From Anaerolineae bacterium (GTDB lineage Bacteria > Chloroflexota > Anaerolineae > Promineifilales > Promineifilaceae): a DNA stretch of 64,000 nucleotides. Of the stretch, positions 23,877 to 33,672 are shown in pieces; the first letter of the stretch is position 1; every line of letters starts with the position of its first letter. Where the stretch lies: positions 31,916 through 95,915 of the forward strand of contig JANQGC010000045.1 of NCBI GenBank assembly GCA_028277515.1, given 5' to 3'. The notes under the pieces are model-generated. The model saw nothing but the letters and a program-made list of their open reading frames with translations. It was not told the DNA's origin and did not search any database. The translations under genes were made by a program, and so were the position numbers.

Positions 23877-26105
23877 TTATGTCTGCAATGTGGTGTTTCT
23901 CTGAAGAGCTATTGATACTATGGTTATTATTGCCAGGAATAAAACGAAAAAGTGGAACAGGGATAGGTCTTCATTTGGCGTTGAGGCGGCAATGGTGCTC
24001 AAAGAAACGGCCGTGGGGATGTTAGATGCAACCCCATCTTCTGCCTCACCTCCGGCAATCGTGGCGGGTAAATTTGTCACGCCTTGCCGCATATTCAGGT
24101 TGTTGATTCCCTTATCATACAATCTAAACCTGTAATGAATAGGCATATCCATGTTTAAAGTGATGGGCACAGTGAAAGTGAATTCAGTCACCGTGTTCAA
24201 ATCAGGTGCATCATTTACAATCTCTTCGACGCTGCTGAACTTTCCATCCCTATTGTAGTCTAGCCAGCCAGAGATCCAGGGCGTTTGAGCCTGGCCATTG
24301 GCGCGTACATATACCATCGCCTCCTCACCTGGTATTAACGGTGAAATCGAGATTCCATCATCATTTTGATCGTCATGTCCAACGCCGGGATACTCCCCCT
24401 GCCAACTATTTGATTCCCATAAAATACCTAATTTCAACGCACCATCACCGGTATGGCGAACCTGGCCATAATCCCGCGGCAAATCACCTAAATCTGCGGG
24501 CTGACAATGATGCCAGGCATCAAATGCCTGGACCAATCCATGCCCGAAAGAAAAATCCCAATCTGCGGGGCCAAGATCGAGGGCTGTTTTGGTTAACAGT
24601 TGGCGCAGCTCTTGATTGCTCAAATCCGGACAGGCGCTCCAAACCAGTGCTGCTGCACCGGCCACATGGGGTGATGCCATTGATGTCCCCCGCAACCCAC
24701 GATACCCCCCGGGGCCTTCCAGGTAATCCGAGCCATCGTGTGTTTCCACCGTGACGGCCGAGCCTAATTTATTATCCTTAAGAAAATCTCCCGCATCCTT
24801 TCCGACCATGACAACCGGCCCGGAACTTGTACCGGAACCTAGTGAACCGACCATCAAGCCCTCTTCCTTCCAGATAATAATGGTAGCCACAGCCTCTTCA
24901 TCCTCAGCATTATTAACCATCGCGCTAAATGACAGATCCTGCCTTTGACAAAGGACGATTTGGCCGGACCAATCGCCAGTCTTATCTTCTTCACGGCACA
25001 ATCCACCATCAATGAGGGTACTGCTTTGGGTTCCTGGGGTGGAATTTTCGATATACATGCCCACATGGGTCATCTCATTATCGACTACTTTCCCACTGGG
25101 AATCGATCCATTTTCGGGAGTCGGCCAGGTGCTTATGACGGCCGAACCCGGCGCGGTCAATTCAACCTTGTCATTTTCGTTGGAATAACTGGCATGTGTG
25201 TACGAGGAAGTAATGGAAGCTACCGATATGACGCTATCATATGAAGCAGGGTAAGCCAGATCATCTTCTGTGCCACTAGAACCACCGTCGTTGGCAGCAG
25301 CAGCAACGACCAAAATTCCCTCATCTTTATACAAAGATTGGAAGATCTCCTCCTCTTCAACGCTTTTGTCACCCTTGAGGCTCAAATTTATAATATCGGC
25401 TCCATTATCCGCACAAGTTGCGGCCGCGGCACCAACATTTGATTGCCCCAAAATCCAACCCCCACGATTATCATAAACTTTAACAATAAACAACTCCACA
25501 CCAGGGGCTACACCGGCCAGACCGCTGCCCTGCATGTTGGCTGCCAAAGTACCGGCAACATGTGAGCCATGGCCGGTAACCGTTTCATTCCACTCTTCGC
25601 CATCTATCTGCGAAAAGCCATCAATCGTTGTCGCAGCAAAATCTTTATGAGAATCGAAAACACCCGTATCAATGATGCACACTTTTATTCCATTTCCGGT
25701 TGGCGCGCCGGCGTCGACAAGACCATCACGGTCGAAATCCCAAACATCGAGCGCCTGAACCATGTCCAGCCCAAATGTATACTCTTCCCCGGCCAATTCA
25801 TATGCTGGAACGGGCTCGAATGATTTTACGGATGACAAGGAGTTTAATCTTTGAAGATTTGGAGAAGGAATTGATACAGCCAATAAATTCCAACGAGACA
25901 GGTCATGATTGACAACACCGCCAATTTCCCCGATCTGATTGATCGACTCAATTTTTCGCCCTTCTTCATAACGCACGTAATAAGCTTGAACTGAGGGCAA
26001 ATCCGCTTTTACCAGGCTGTGGCCAAGGAGGATGATGCTGAAAAGCATCATAACCGGCAAGGAATGTCGCAAATGGGATCGAAGATGAGAGGTTAGATGT
26101 TTCAT
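23877..26105 (-). CDS. Secreted subtilisin-like serine peptidase with PA insert and GEVED-like domain
   Basis: 742 aa from ATG 26105; the frame is open to 26177, but signal peptide and a GGAG near the ATG favour 26105. Order: signal peptide; inhibitor-like propeptide; S8 domain with Asp in CIIDTGVFDSH, His in GHGSHVAGTLAA and Ser in RGTSMASPHVAGAAA; a protease-associated (PA) insert between His and Ser with a Cys pair (GGLC..IVLC); a C-terminal domain ending GGEAEDGV as in GEVED domains; a final hydrophobic helix and short polar tail, likely a membrane anchor. All triad residues present. Probably degrades extracellular protein. Confidence 0.88.
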   Translation of the reverse strand: MKHLTSHLRSHLRHSLPVMMLFSIILLGHSLVKADLPSVQAYYVRYEEGRKIESINQIGEIGGVVNHDLSRWNLLAVSIPSPNLQRLNSLSSVKSFEPVPAYELAGEEYTFGLDMVQALDVWDFDRDGLVDAGAPTGNGIKVCIIDTGVFDSHKDFAATTIDGFSQIDGEEWNETVTGHGSHVAGTLAANMQGSGLAGVAPGVELFIVKVYDNRGGWILGQSNVGAAAATCADNGADIINLSLKGDKSVEEEEIFQSLYKDEGILVVAAAANDGGSSGTEDDLAYPASYDSVISVASITSSYTHASYSNENDKVELTAPGSAVISTWPTPENGSIPSGKVVDNEMTHVGMYIENSTPGTQSSTLIDGGLCREEDKTGDWSGQIVLCQRQDLSFSAMVNNAEDEEAVATIIIWKEEGLMVGSLGSGTSSGPVVMVGKDAGDFLKDNKLGSAVTVETHDGSDYLEGPGGYRGLRGTSMASPHVAGAAALVWSACPDLSNQELRQLLTKTALDLGPADWDFSFGHGLVQAFDAWHHCQPADLGDLPRDYGQVRHTGDGALKLGILWESNSWQGEYPGVGHDDQNDDGISISPLIPGEEAMVYVRANGQAQTPWISGWLDYNRDGKFSSVEEIVNDAPDLNTVTEFTFTVPITLNMDMPIHYRFRLYDKGINNLNMRQGVTNLPATIAGGEAEDGVASNIPTAVSLSTIAASTPNEDLSLFHFFVLFLAIITIVSIALQRNTTLQT

Positions 26106-26219
26106 ACTCCTTTTTCCTTGTGCCCATTTTAATGGATTGAACTCAGACCACCAAGGAAGCAAGGAACTTGACTCCAACGCTCAGAATTGATTAACCAAAT
26201 TTTTGAATATCAGGCTCAG

Positions 26220-26317
26220 CACTGTTACAAAAAAATGCGCATGGAAATTTGACAACTTTTCCCTTGTTTTATGGGCGAAACAATCTAATAAAAGTTGTCA
26301 AATTTTAGGTAACACAA
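26220..26317. repeat. Dispersed hairpin repeat, family B, copy 1
   Basis: About 98 bp. AAATTTGACAACTTTT (26245-26260) and its exact reverse complement (26290-26305) enclose a 29-nt loop; the flanks CACTGTTACAAA and AACACAA are shared with copy 2 at 48001-48098, and the two are about 80 percent identical by eye over the whole length. No coding capacity. MITE- or REP-like. Confidence 0.8.
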
Positions 26318-26325
26318 TACTCAGA

Positions 26326-28839
26326 TTATTTGCCCTTGGAGTGATCAACTGTTTGGGCCACCTGTGAAGCCTGGCTCAATAATGTAGCTGCTGCCTGGGC
26401 GCCTTTCTTAGAGGCTTGAAGTTGATCGAGACGATCATGCCAGAATGCGGAGCCGGCGCTGGCAGCGAAGCCGGTCAGGACAATACCCACCGTTATCGCC
26501 TTGTCGACAGGCAGCCAGGAACGCCAGCTATGTAAGGTCTCCCCGGAAACAATGGTGAGGTTGATGCTTCCCAATACGCCGGGAAAAGCCTCAGATAATA
26601 TGCTCAGGACATCAATTTGCAATAGATAAGCCAGGGTAAAACCAACGATAATGGAAATCACCCTCAGGACACGCAGGCGGGAGGTTTCTTCATCCCGCTG
26701 TTGGTCTGTGCGCTGCATGATGAATTGAGCAGTGGTTTCGGCCGAAAATTGAAAATCGGGCTGGATGGAAAGTTTTGTCAATCGTTCAAATGAATCCACA
26801 CTTTCAGCCTGGCTGAAGCTGTCCGGGTCCACCTCGCTGACATCAAAACCGTGGCGAATTAAATTCCAGAGCGTTTCCACACGATGCAAGATGGTCGCTC
26901 CACTGAGCTTATGACTATCTTGCGCCATACGGCCATCCTTCACGGCCAAACGTACCAACCTCTCATACACTACCTTGCCGATTTGACTTACAATTAAGAG
27001 AATCAGCAAAATAATGACTGTAAAAATAATCAGCCATGACCACCAGGGTTGGGACCAGGATAATAAATCCAATTGGCCCGTTACTCGGCTGACGCTCTCT
27101 GCTTGCAGCAACCACATAAGAGCAACCAAAAATAATGATCCGAAAAGAGAAAACGCAATGGCGCCATAGAGGCCGACAAACCACGGTTTTGCATCACCTC
27201 CAGACTTGGCTATTAAGCTAAAAATAAGGACCATTACAAAAGCGGCCGCAAACAGGAGAATCAACCAGGGCAGCCAGGAAAAAGATTCAACGCCTGGAAT
27301 CTGGGCGCTGATCGTGGAGACCAATGCGTTTGAACGGCTATCCAAACCGGCTAACCACAACCCATAAAGCCCTAAAAATGCCAAAACTAAAGAAGGTAAG
27401 AAAAGGCCACGGAAATTTTGTGGTGGAAAAAGCCCCCCCTGCCAACTTCGTAAAATTCGCCACAGTTTGCGAGCCGGGCTTTGCGTCTCGAATCGGCGCA
27501 ATTCGACAGCATCAAGTACATTTTTAATACTGGAAACAAACGTGTCGGTCGTTTGAGAGACCCCGGTTTCCACAATTCTCAGCCTGGATGCCAATTCAGT
27601 TTCGATCTGATCCACCGATTCAGACGTAAAGCCTACTCCGACCAGGAGCGGCCGCACATCAGAGTCAAAATGGTCAATAACTGTTTTACTGCTGCGGTCA
27701 AAAAGTTCTTCTTGCTGATCTTGCAGCCACCCGTCGGCTAGCTGAACCGACCAAAAATGAATATCTTGCAATGTTTCAAACAAGTTACTCAATAAATCGA
27801 GTGGATTATCCCCATCAAATAAACTGATCTCTTGAGCCAATTGATCTCTTAACGATTGGACAACATCAGGTGTGGCACGTAACTGATTTTCAAGAATACT
27901 GCTCATTTGATTGGTAAAGCTGTACAACCGCTTCTTCACTTGATATAAATGTTGCCCTGTCAGCGGGGCGCTTCCCAGCAGCAGATCTTCTGCCTCGCGA
28001 TAGGCCGGGCCAAATTCGCTCTGAATGATTTGTCCTCTCATCGTTTCTAAATCGGCCGCCGGCTTGAGGGTGAAATTGAGCGTCTTACGCATCTCCTGCA
28101 TCATGCGCCTGTATTGTTCGCGAGAAGCGGCGCTGACGCTAAGAGCAGCCAATTCCCCCGGTAAATATTTCTCCATGCGCTCCAACGCTTCCATGGAAGT
28201 CACTTTTCGTTTTAATCCCACCCCCACTTTCAGGCTGTCGATAGCCACTTCTGTTCCTACGGCAACAAGAGCCATAACGGCAAAGAAAATGGCCAACCCA
28301 GCAAAAATTCGAGCGATATCGGCCGGCAAATCTCCATCTTGAGTGGCCGTCGCGGGAACCAGGGTGCTCAACATGCCATTATTGAAAACATCAATGTCGC
28401 CTGGAAGTAATGAGAAAGACCCCTCAGAGACCTCTTCACCTGATTCAACAATTTCAGCTCTGAGAAGATACGTATTGGGATCGTTAATTATGATCCCACA
28501 ATCGGGCAATGTTATTCGTTGAACATCATTGGCCAATAGCAGAGAGTCCAGGTCAAGCGGCATCCGGCATTGTTCAAGCAGTTCACGGCTTTCTCCAGCG
28601 GTCATGGTCACCACAAGATCCAACTGTAACTCAGACGGTATGTCATTAGAAAGTAGATTTTCGTAGGTGACGAAAACAGATACCTCATCTCCCACTCCGG
28701 CCGAAGCGGGGGATGTTTCTACTTGGGTGATTGCCAGATCAAATTGCCCTGAGTCTTCCTGGGCCTGGATCACCCCACCCACGATCAGCAATATCAAACA
28801 GGCAGCCACCAGCGCAATTGAAACTCGACCTTTATTCAT
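26326..28839 (-). CDS. Large multi-domain membrane protein, function unknown
   Basis: 837 aa. Signal peptide (1-27); an outer Ig-like domain of CARDB type (about 30-150: VETSPASAGVGDEVSVFVTYEN split as VETSPASAGV and GDEVSVFVTYEN) with one Cys pair; a transmembrane helix near 178-198; a long cytoplasmic helical region (about 200-460) with coiled-coil character; four further helices (about 480-625); a second cytoplasmic segment; and two more helices near the end. I do not recognise the cytoplasmic part. Similar architecture suggests a scaffold or signalling protein at the membrane. Followed by the family B repeat and the subtilase gene, with no evident operon link. Confidence 0.7.
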   Translation of the reverse strand: MNKGRVSIALVAACLILLIVGGVIQAQEDSGQFDLAITQVETSPASAGVGDEVSVFVTYENLLSNDIPSELQLDLVVTMTAGESRELLEQCRMPLDLDSLLLANDVQRITLPDCGIIINDPNTYLLRAEIVESGEEVSEGSFSLLPGDIDVFNNGMLSTLVPATATQDGDLPADIARIFAGLAIFFAVMALVAVGTEVAIDSLKVGVGLKRKVTSMEALERMEKYLPGELAALSVSAASREQYRRMMQEMRKTLNFTLKPAADLETMRGQIIQSEFGPAYREAEDLLLGSAPLTGQHLYQVKKRLYSFTNQMSSILENQLRATPDVVQSLRDQLAQEISLFDGDNPLDLLSNLFETLQDIHFWSVQLADGWLQDQQEELFDRSSKTVIDHFDSDVRPLLVGVGFTSESVDQIETELASRLRIVETGVSQTTDTFVSSIKNVLDAVELRRFETQSPARKLWRILRSWQGGLFPPQNFRGLFLPSLVLAFLGLYGLWLAGLDSRSNALVSTISAQIPGVESFSWLPWLILLFAAAFVMVLIFSLIAKSGGDAKPWFVGLYGAIAFSLFGSLFLVALMWLLQAESVSRVTGQLDLLSWSQPWWSWLIIFTVIILLILLIVSQIGKVVYERLVRLAVKDGRMAQDSHKLSGATILHRVETLWNLIRHGFDVSEVDPDSFSQAESVDSFERLTKLSIQPDFQFSAETTAQFIMQRTDQQRDEETSRLRVLRVISIIVGFTLAYLLQIDVLSILSEAFPGVLGSINLTIVSGETLHSWRSWLPVDKAITVGIVLTGFAASAGSAFWHDRLDQLQASKKGAQAAATLLSQASQVAQTVDHSKGK

Positions 28840-29004
28840 ATGAGGTACTCCATCAGATCAATACATGAGACTGGACAGACTATCCACGGATCTGCAATAC
28901 CTGGACTCTTAAATATGACCAGGATAGTACCGCAGTCCCACAAGTGCCCATATTATGGCCGCATTACTATGAATATGTCAAGTTAAAATTTGAATAGTAG
29001 ACGG

Positions 29005-30060
29005 TTAAACGATTTTTGCTGGACTCCGTTTCAGGATCATAGCCAGCACCAGCATCCCAGCCCCAACAATGATCATCGCCAGGGAAAACCAGAAAAGGCC
29101 TTGCCGGGCATCATCATAAACAGCTCCCAATATAAAAATGGCTGGCAGACGAAAAAGTGGTGACCAATCTGCCAGTTGTGGCATCGTGATGGCCAACCAA
29201 AAATTTACCGGAATTACTCCAATGATAAAAGTCGTGGCTCCCAACAACAATAAAGACCATCCTAACCAACGAGGAACGCCATCCCTGGTCTGGCCGCCCA
29301 CAAATGAGGCAATTAATAGGAAAAAGGCAAACGGCAGCCAGCTCCATTGCAAAAAACCCCCTGCCAGTTGCAGACGTCCTTTTAATTCAGCCAACGACTG
29401 CGGTGATGCGGTAATCAAGCTGTCGAAGGTGATTGATTGAGGAATGAGATTAACTTGTTGTTGCAGTAAACCACTTATTGCCGGGATGACCGTTTCCATT
29501 GGCAAGATTTCCGGCAAACAGGTTGGTAATTCTTCAAAAATCACTTCTCCTTCCAAGATCGCGCCTAATAGCTCGCTGGCCAATGAGAGGCTCTCTGTAG
29601 TTGTACAAACCGGAACCTCCTGCAAAACTACCTGTACAATTCCCACTGTATTATTCTGCAAATGATCTTTCAAGGGACTCATGTCGAAGCGCAAGTGAGG
29701 TGAAGGATCCGGTCTCTCTAGCCATTCATAAAATGAATTGATAGCTTGCGCAGCATAAGTTAACTGCAATTCTGCAGGAAAAAGCGAGCCATGGATATCC
29801 GTCCTTTCGGCCGCCTGGTTAAATGCCAAGCCAACAATTGAGTCCTCCGCAACACCGATTTCCGCGGGCAAGCTCCGCAAAAATGTTTCTGTCAACAAAT
29901 TTGATTGTGACGGTCCGATAACATGCTCAGCAACCAGGTTCAACATGGACTGGGGAGAAAATAAAATATTTCCCACCTGGTAAGCGAATAATGATAAGGG
30001 TAGGAAAATCACCACAATCAAGGTGATAGCTGCCGCGATGATTCGCATAAATAGGCGCAT
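29005..30060 (-). CDS. Membrane protein of unknown function
   Basis: 351 aa from ATG 30060, which clears the tex stop by 11 nt; an upstream in-frame start at 30096 would overlap tex. One N-terminal helix (residues about 5-28), an outer domain of about 200 residues rich in Leu/Pro/Glu with one Cys pair and a further Cys, then four helices in the last 130 residues and a short basic tail. I recognise no family motif. Likely co-transcribed with tex, which is unexpected functionally. Confidence 0.65.
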   Translation of the reverse strand: MRLFMRIIAAAITLIVVIFLPLSLFAYQVGNILFSPQSMLNLVAEHVIGPSQSNLLTETFLRSLPAEIGVAEDSIVGLAFNQAAERTDIHGSLFPAELQLTYAAQAINSFYEWLERPDPSPHLRFDMSPLKDHLQNNTVGIVQVVLQEVPVCTTTESLSLASELLGAILEGEVIFEELPTCLPEILPMETVIPAISGLLQQQVNLIPQSITFDSLITASPQSLAELKGRLQLAGGFLQWSWLPFAFFLLIASFVGGQTRDGVPRWLGWSLLLLGATTFIIGVIPVNFWLAITMPQLADWSPLFRLPAIFILGAVYDDARQGLFWFSLAMIIVGAGMLVLAMILKRSPAKIV

Positions 30061-30071
30061 AAGCCCAACCT

Positions 30072-32207
30072 CTAGGCTTCTTCTACAGAGAACCAACCCA
30101 AACTTATCCGGCCGCGTGATTGATCCACTTTCAAAAGCTGCACTTTGAGAATATCTCCTACATTTAAGATATTGCCGCGAGGAATTTGGCTCCGATGCAG
30201 CAGACCATCTTGTTTTACCCCAATGTCAATGAAAGCGCCAAAGTCGACGACATTACGCACTGTCCCAGTAAGCACCATATCCGGCTTTAAATCATCCATG
30301 GTCAAGACGTCACTGCGTAGCATAGGCGGCCGCAAATCGGATCGAGGGTCTCGCCCAGGGCGGACAAGTTGTTCAAATATATCATCCAATGTTGGCAAAC
30401 CCGTCCCCAATTCCCTGGCTAACTGCTCGGAAGGCGTCATTTTTGATAACGCCGACTCGCGGGCAGAGAGTAAGTCGTCCAAGCTTATGCCGGCACGCTG
30501 TAAGACTGATTCGGCAATATCATAACTCTCCGGGTGGATAGCACTGGCGTCCAACGGGTTATCTCCATCCGCGATGCGTAGAAATCCGGCCGATTGTTGA
30601 AAAGCTTTGGTTCCCAGGCCATTGACGTTCATAAATTCAGTCCGGGTTTGAAAACGGCCGTTTTTATCCCTATAGGCCACCATCCGCTCAGCGAGTTTAG
30701 GCCCGATCCCCGAAACATAAGTCAGCAAAGCCGGTGATGCCGTGTTGACATCAACACCTACCTGGTTGACCACACTCTCAACGACACCTTCCAATGCTTC
30801 CGATAGCTGTTTCTGATCGACATCATGCTGGTATAACCCAACACCAATGGATTTAGGATCGATTTTCACTAATTCTGCCAGGGGGTCGAGGACGCGACGG
30901 CCGATAGACACCGCGCCACGCAAACTAACATCCAGATCGGGCAGTTCTTTTCGGGCTAATGGACTGGCGCTGTAAACGCTGGCTCCGGCTTCATTAACGA
31001 TCAAATAACGCACAGAATCTAACTTTCTGGTCAGCTCGGCCGCCAATTTTTCTGTTTCACGCGAAGCCGTGCCATTGCCGATAGCGATCAAATTGACCCC
31101 GTGCCGGCGAACAAGTAAGGATAATGTCTTAAGCGCCTCATTCCACTGCTTCTTTGGTTGGTGAGGGTAAATGGTGGTCGTCTCCATTAATTTCCCAGTT
31201 GCATCAATAACCGCAACTTTACAGCCTGTTAGATAAGCAGGATCAATAGCCAACACAGTCATCCCCTTCAGCGGGGGTTGGTTTAACAATCCACGCATGT
31301 TTTTGGCAAAAACTTTAATCGCATGGCGTTCCGCGCGCTCGGTTACTGTTCGGCGAACATCCCGGCTAATGGCCGGCAGAAGCAATCTTTGCGCTGCATC
31401 CTCAATAGCTTGCTGCAACTGTTGGTTAAAAGGTGAGCGGCGATCTGGACGATAGTGTGATCGAATGGGCAGCAGCCAATCCGGTTGGTTGATTTCAACC
31501 TTGACGCGCAAAATTTTTTCTGCCTCACCCCTGTTAATCGCCAGAACCTGGTGCGGCCGCAAACGATTAACCGGGCATTCATAATCATAATACAGCTTGT
31601 AGACTTGCTTATTGTCGGCCGCTTTTTTTATCTTTTTACAAGAAACCATGCCATGTTTGAGGGCTTTTTTGCGAATCACACGCCGGATTTCAGCATGATT
31701 ACTGATCGTTTCCGCAACAATATATCTTGCCCCTTCAAATGCCTGGTCAATTGAAGGTACGGCGTCATTGAGAAAAGGGCGAGCAGCTTCAGAAAGGGAA
31801 CCAGGTTCGAGACGCTGCTCTAATACCAGGTCTGCTAATGGCTGAAGACCCTGTTCAATTGCCGTATACGCTTTTGTTTTTCGTTTTGGTTTATAGGGTA
31901 CATAAAGATCTTCCAGGGCAGTAAGTGTATGCACATTGCGCAGTTGATGGTGGAGATCATCTGTTAACTTACCCTGTTCATTAATGCTGTTGATGATCGC
32001 ATCACGTCGCTCGTCTAACGCTCGGAAGCGCTTTATTCGATCTTTGATCTCTCGGATTTGCTCCTCATCAAGGCTACCGGTCATTTCTTTTCGATAGCGG
32101 GCGATGAAGGGTACTGTATTGCCACTATCCAAAAGGCCGATCACTGTTTCGACTTGTGAAGGGTTTATCCTTAATGAAGAACCGATTTGTTTTTCATGCA
32201 TTACCAT
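30072..32207 (-). CDS. tex: Tex-family RNA-binding transcription accessory protein
   Basis: 711 aa, the normal size. In order: N-terminal Tex helical domain with NTVPFIARYRKEMTGSLDEE; a YqgF-like RNase-H fold (LAIDPAYLTGCKVAVID); a helix-hairpin-helix pair (YVSGIGPKLAERMVAYRDKNG given as GIGPKLAERMVAYR, then LGTKAFQQSAGFLRI); and a C-terminal S1 domain (LTGTVRNVVDFGAFIDIG). Binds nucleic acid and affects transcription; precise action differs between species. In the YqgF fold the usual Gly/Arg are here PAYLTGC. Starts at ATG 32207 or 32201 without Shine-Dalgarno, 38 nt after rnhB. Confidence 0.93.
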   Translation of the reverse strand: MVMHEKQIGSSLRINPSQVETVIGLLDSGNTVPFIARYRKEMTGSLDEEQIREIKDRIKRFRALDERRDAIINSINEQGKLTDDLHHQLRNVHTLTALEDLYVPYKPKRKTKAYTAIEQGLQPLADLVLEQRLEPGSLSEAARPFLNDAVPSIDQAFEGARYIVAETISNHAEIRRVIRKKALKHGMVSCKKIKKAADNKQVYKLYYDYECPVNRLRPHQVLAINRGEAEKILRVKVEINQPDWLLPIRSHYRPDRRSPFNQQLQQAIEDAAQRLLLPAISRDVRRTVTERAERHAIKVFAKNMRGLLNQPPLKGMTVLAIDPAYLTGCKVAVIDATGKLMETTTIYPHQPKKQWNEALKTLSLLVRRHGVNLIAIGNGTASRETEKLAAELTRKLDSVRYLIVNEAGASVYSASPLARKELPDLDVSLRGAVSIGRRVLDPLAELVKIDPKSIGVGLYQHDVDQKQLSEALEGVVESVVNQVGVDVNTASPALLTYVSGIGPKLAERMVAYRDKNGRFQTRTEFMNVNGLGTKAFQQSAGFLRIADGDNPLDASAIHPESYDIAESVLQRAGISLDDLLSARESALSKMTPSEQLARELGTGLPTLDDIFEQLVRPGRDPRSDLRPPMLRSDVLTMDDLKPDMVLTGTVRNVVDFGAFIDIGVKQDGLLHRSQIPRGNILNVGDILKVQLLKVDQSRGRISLGWFSVEEA

Positions 32208-32245
32208 AAAAAATCGTGAAGTTTAAAACTTCACTCTCTCCAAAT

Positions 32246-32872
32246 TCAAATAAGTTTTGAACGAATAGGGTTAAAAGTAAAACGATGTTCTCGAATCGGG
32301 CCAAATTTTTCAATCGCCTGGCGATGAAACAGCGTACCATATCCCTTGTTACTGGAAAAACCATACTGCGGGTACCTTGCATCCAAGGATACCATGATTT
32401 TATCACGTGTTACCTTTGCTAAAATTGATGCTGAGGCAATGGACAAACTTTTACTATCGCCTCGAATCAATGATTGTTGTGGGATTGGGGTTGTTTTCAG
32501 CGCAATTCGGCCGTCAATCAAGAGATATTGAGCGTGAAGATTCATTCCTGTCAAGGCTTTTTGCATGGCCAGTTTCGTCGCTGCCATAATACCCATCGAG
32601 TCAATTTCAGCGGCGTCAACGATACCAAGGCCATAACACAGTACATTTGATGTAATGATTGTAAATAATTTCTCCCGAAGATTAGGATTGAGTTTTTTGG
32701 AATCGTCTACATCCTGCAAACGATGTAAATATTGGGGTTTATCTAATGGTAATATGACGGCGCCGGCTACTACCGGTCCGGCTAAAGCACCACGCCCCGC
32801 TTCATCTAATCCGGCAATGTGCTGAAAACCCGTTTCATCCAGGATCGTTCTTTCAAAATTGAGATGGGGCAC
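32246..32872 (-). CDS. rnhB: Ribonuclease HII
   Basis: 208 aa. Removes ribonucleotides from DNA and RNA primers. The family motif GLDEAGRGALAGPVVAGAV with catalytic Asp/Glu is at residues 21-39; DDSKKLNP, then YLLIDGRIAL and KSLSIASASILAKVTRDK contain the other acidic residues and the conserved SIAAAS-like helix; GYGTLFHRQAI is also typical. Start GTG at 32872. It follows the glycosyltransferase gene by 8 nt and precedes tex. Confidence 0.93.
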   Translation of the reverse strand: MPHLNFERTILDETGFQHIAGLDEAGRGALAGPVVAGAVILPLDKPQYLHRLQDVDDSKKLNPNLREKLFTIITSNVLCYGLGIVDAAEIDSMGIMAATKLAMQKALTGMNLHAQYLLIDGRIALKTTPIPQQSLIRGDSKSLSIASASILAKVTRDKIMVSLDARYPQYGFSSNKGYGTLFHRQAIEKFGPIREHRFTFNPIRSKLI

Positions 32873-32880
32873 AAATCATA

Positions 32881-33651
32881 CTAGCTTGAAACAACCTGCT
32901 CACTAAATTCATAAACACCCGTGAGCAGATACCAACGGACTTTTATCGTTTCAAACAGAACATCAAAATAGTTCATAAGGCGAACATGACTTTCAGCATG
33001 GTCAATCCAACGAGCGGGAATAATTTTTATGTCATAACCACAGTGTCGGGCAAGGGCCAGGGCCTCGCTGTCAAATCCCCAGCCATCAATACGAGCTTTT
33101 GAGAATACCTTTTGAGCCGCTTCAGCTGAAAAAGCCTTGAAGCCACACTGCGTATCCCATATTCCAGGAACAGCCACAATTTGAATGAAAAGATTGCCCG
33201 CATTGCCAAGCAATCTTTTTAAGAAGGGCTGGGGCACGGACTGGCGAGCACCATCAACATCTTTCCCATCCCGTGAGCAAATAACGACTTCATACCCTTT
33301 ATCAAAAAAAGGCCTCATTTGATCAAAATGATTAATGTCTGTTGAATTATCAGCGTCGGTGAAGAGCCGGATTTGCCCTTCAGCAGCCAACATGCCCTCT
33401 TTCACGGTATAGCCCTTACCCCGGTTCTCCTGGCGATTGAGCCAGCGGACATTTTCCTTGCCCTGTGCAAATTCTTGGACCTTGCTTAAGGTCTCATCTT
33501 CCCCCCCGTCTAAGACAATAAGCAATTCCCAGGAAAATGATTGGCGGGATAAATATTCGTGAATCGATAATAATGTACTCGTAATTCGCCTTTCTTCATT
33601 GTAGGCAGGAATGATGACACTCAGGTAGGGCGATGTAATATTAGTATCCAC
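32881..33651 (-). CDS. GT2 glycosyltransferase, dolichyl-phosphate glucosyltransferase-like
   Basis: 256 aa. GT-A fold with SVIIPAYNEERRI at residues 11-23, NRGKGYTVKEGML in the middle and the metal-binding DADNSTD (DxD). The order and the NKGKGxAVxxGM-type motif match ALG5/DPM1-like enzymes that move a sugar from a nucleotide onto a polyprenyl phosphate. No membrane helices are obvious, so it would act at the cytoplasmic face. Follows a second GT2 gene by 21 nt, so both may serve one glycan or glycolipid. Confidence 0.85.
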   Translation of the reverse strand: MDTNITSPYLSVIIPAYNEERRITSTLLSIHEYLSRQSFSWELLIVLDGGEDETLSKVQEFAQGKENVRWLNRQENRGKGYTVKEGMLAAEGQIRLFTDADNSTDINHFDQMRPFFDKGYEVVICSRDGKDVDGARQSVPQPFLKRLLGNAGNLFIQIVAVPGIWDTQCGFKAFSAEAAQKVFSKARIDGWGFDSEALALARHCGYDIKIIPARWIDHAESHVRLMNYFDVLFETIKVRWYLLTGVYEFSEQVVSS

Positions 33652-33672
33652 AGAAAGGGAATCTTACCTTTG

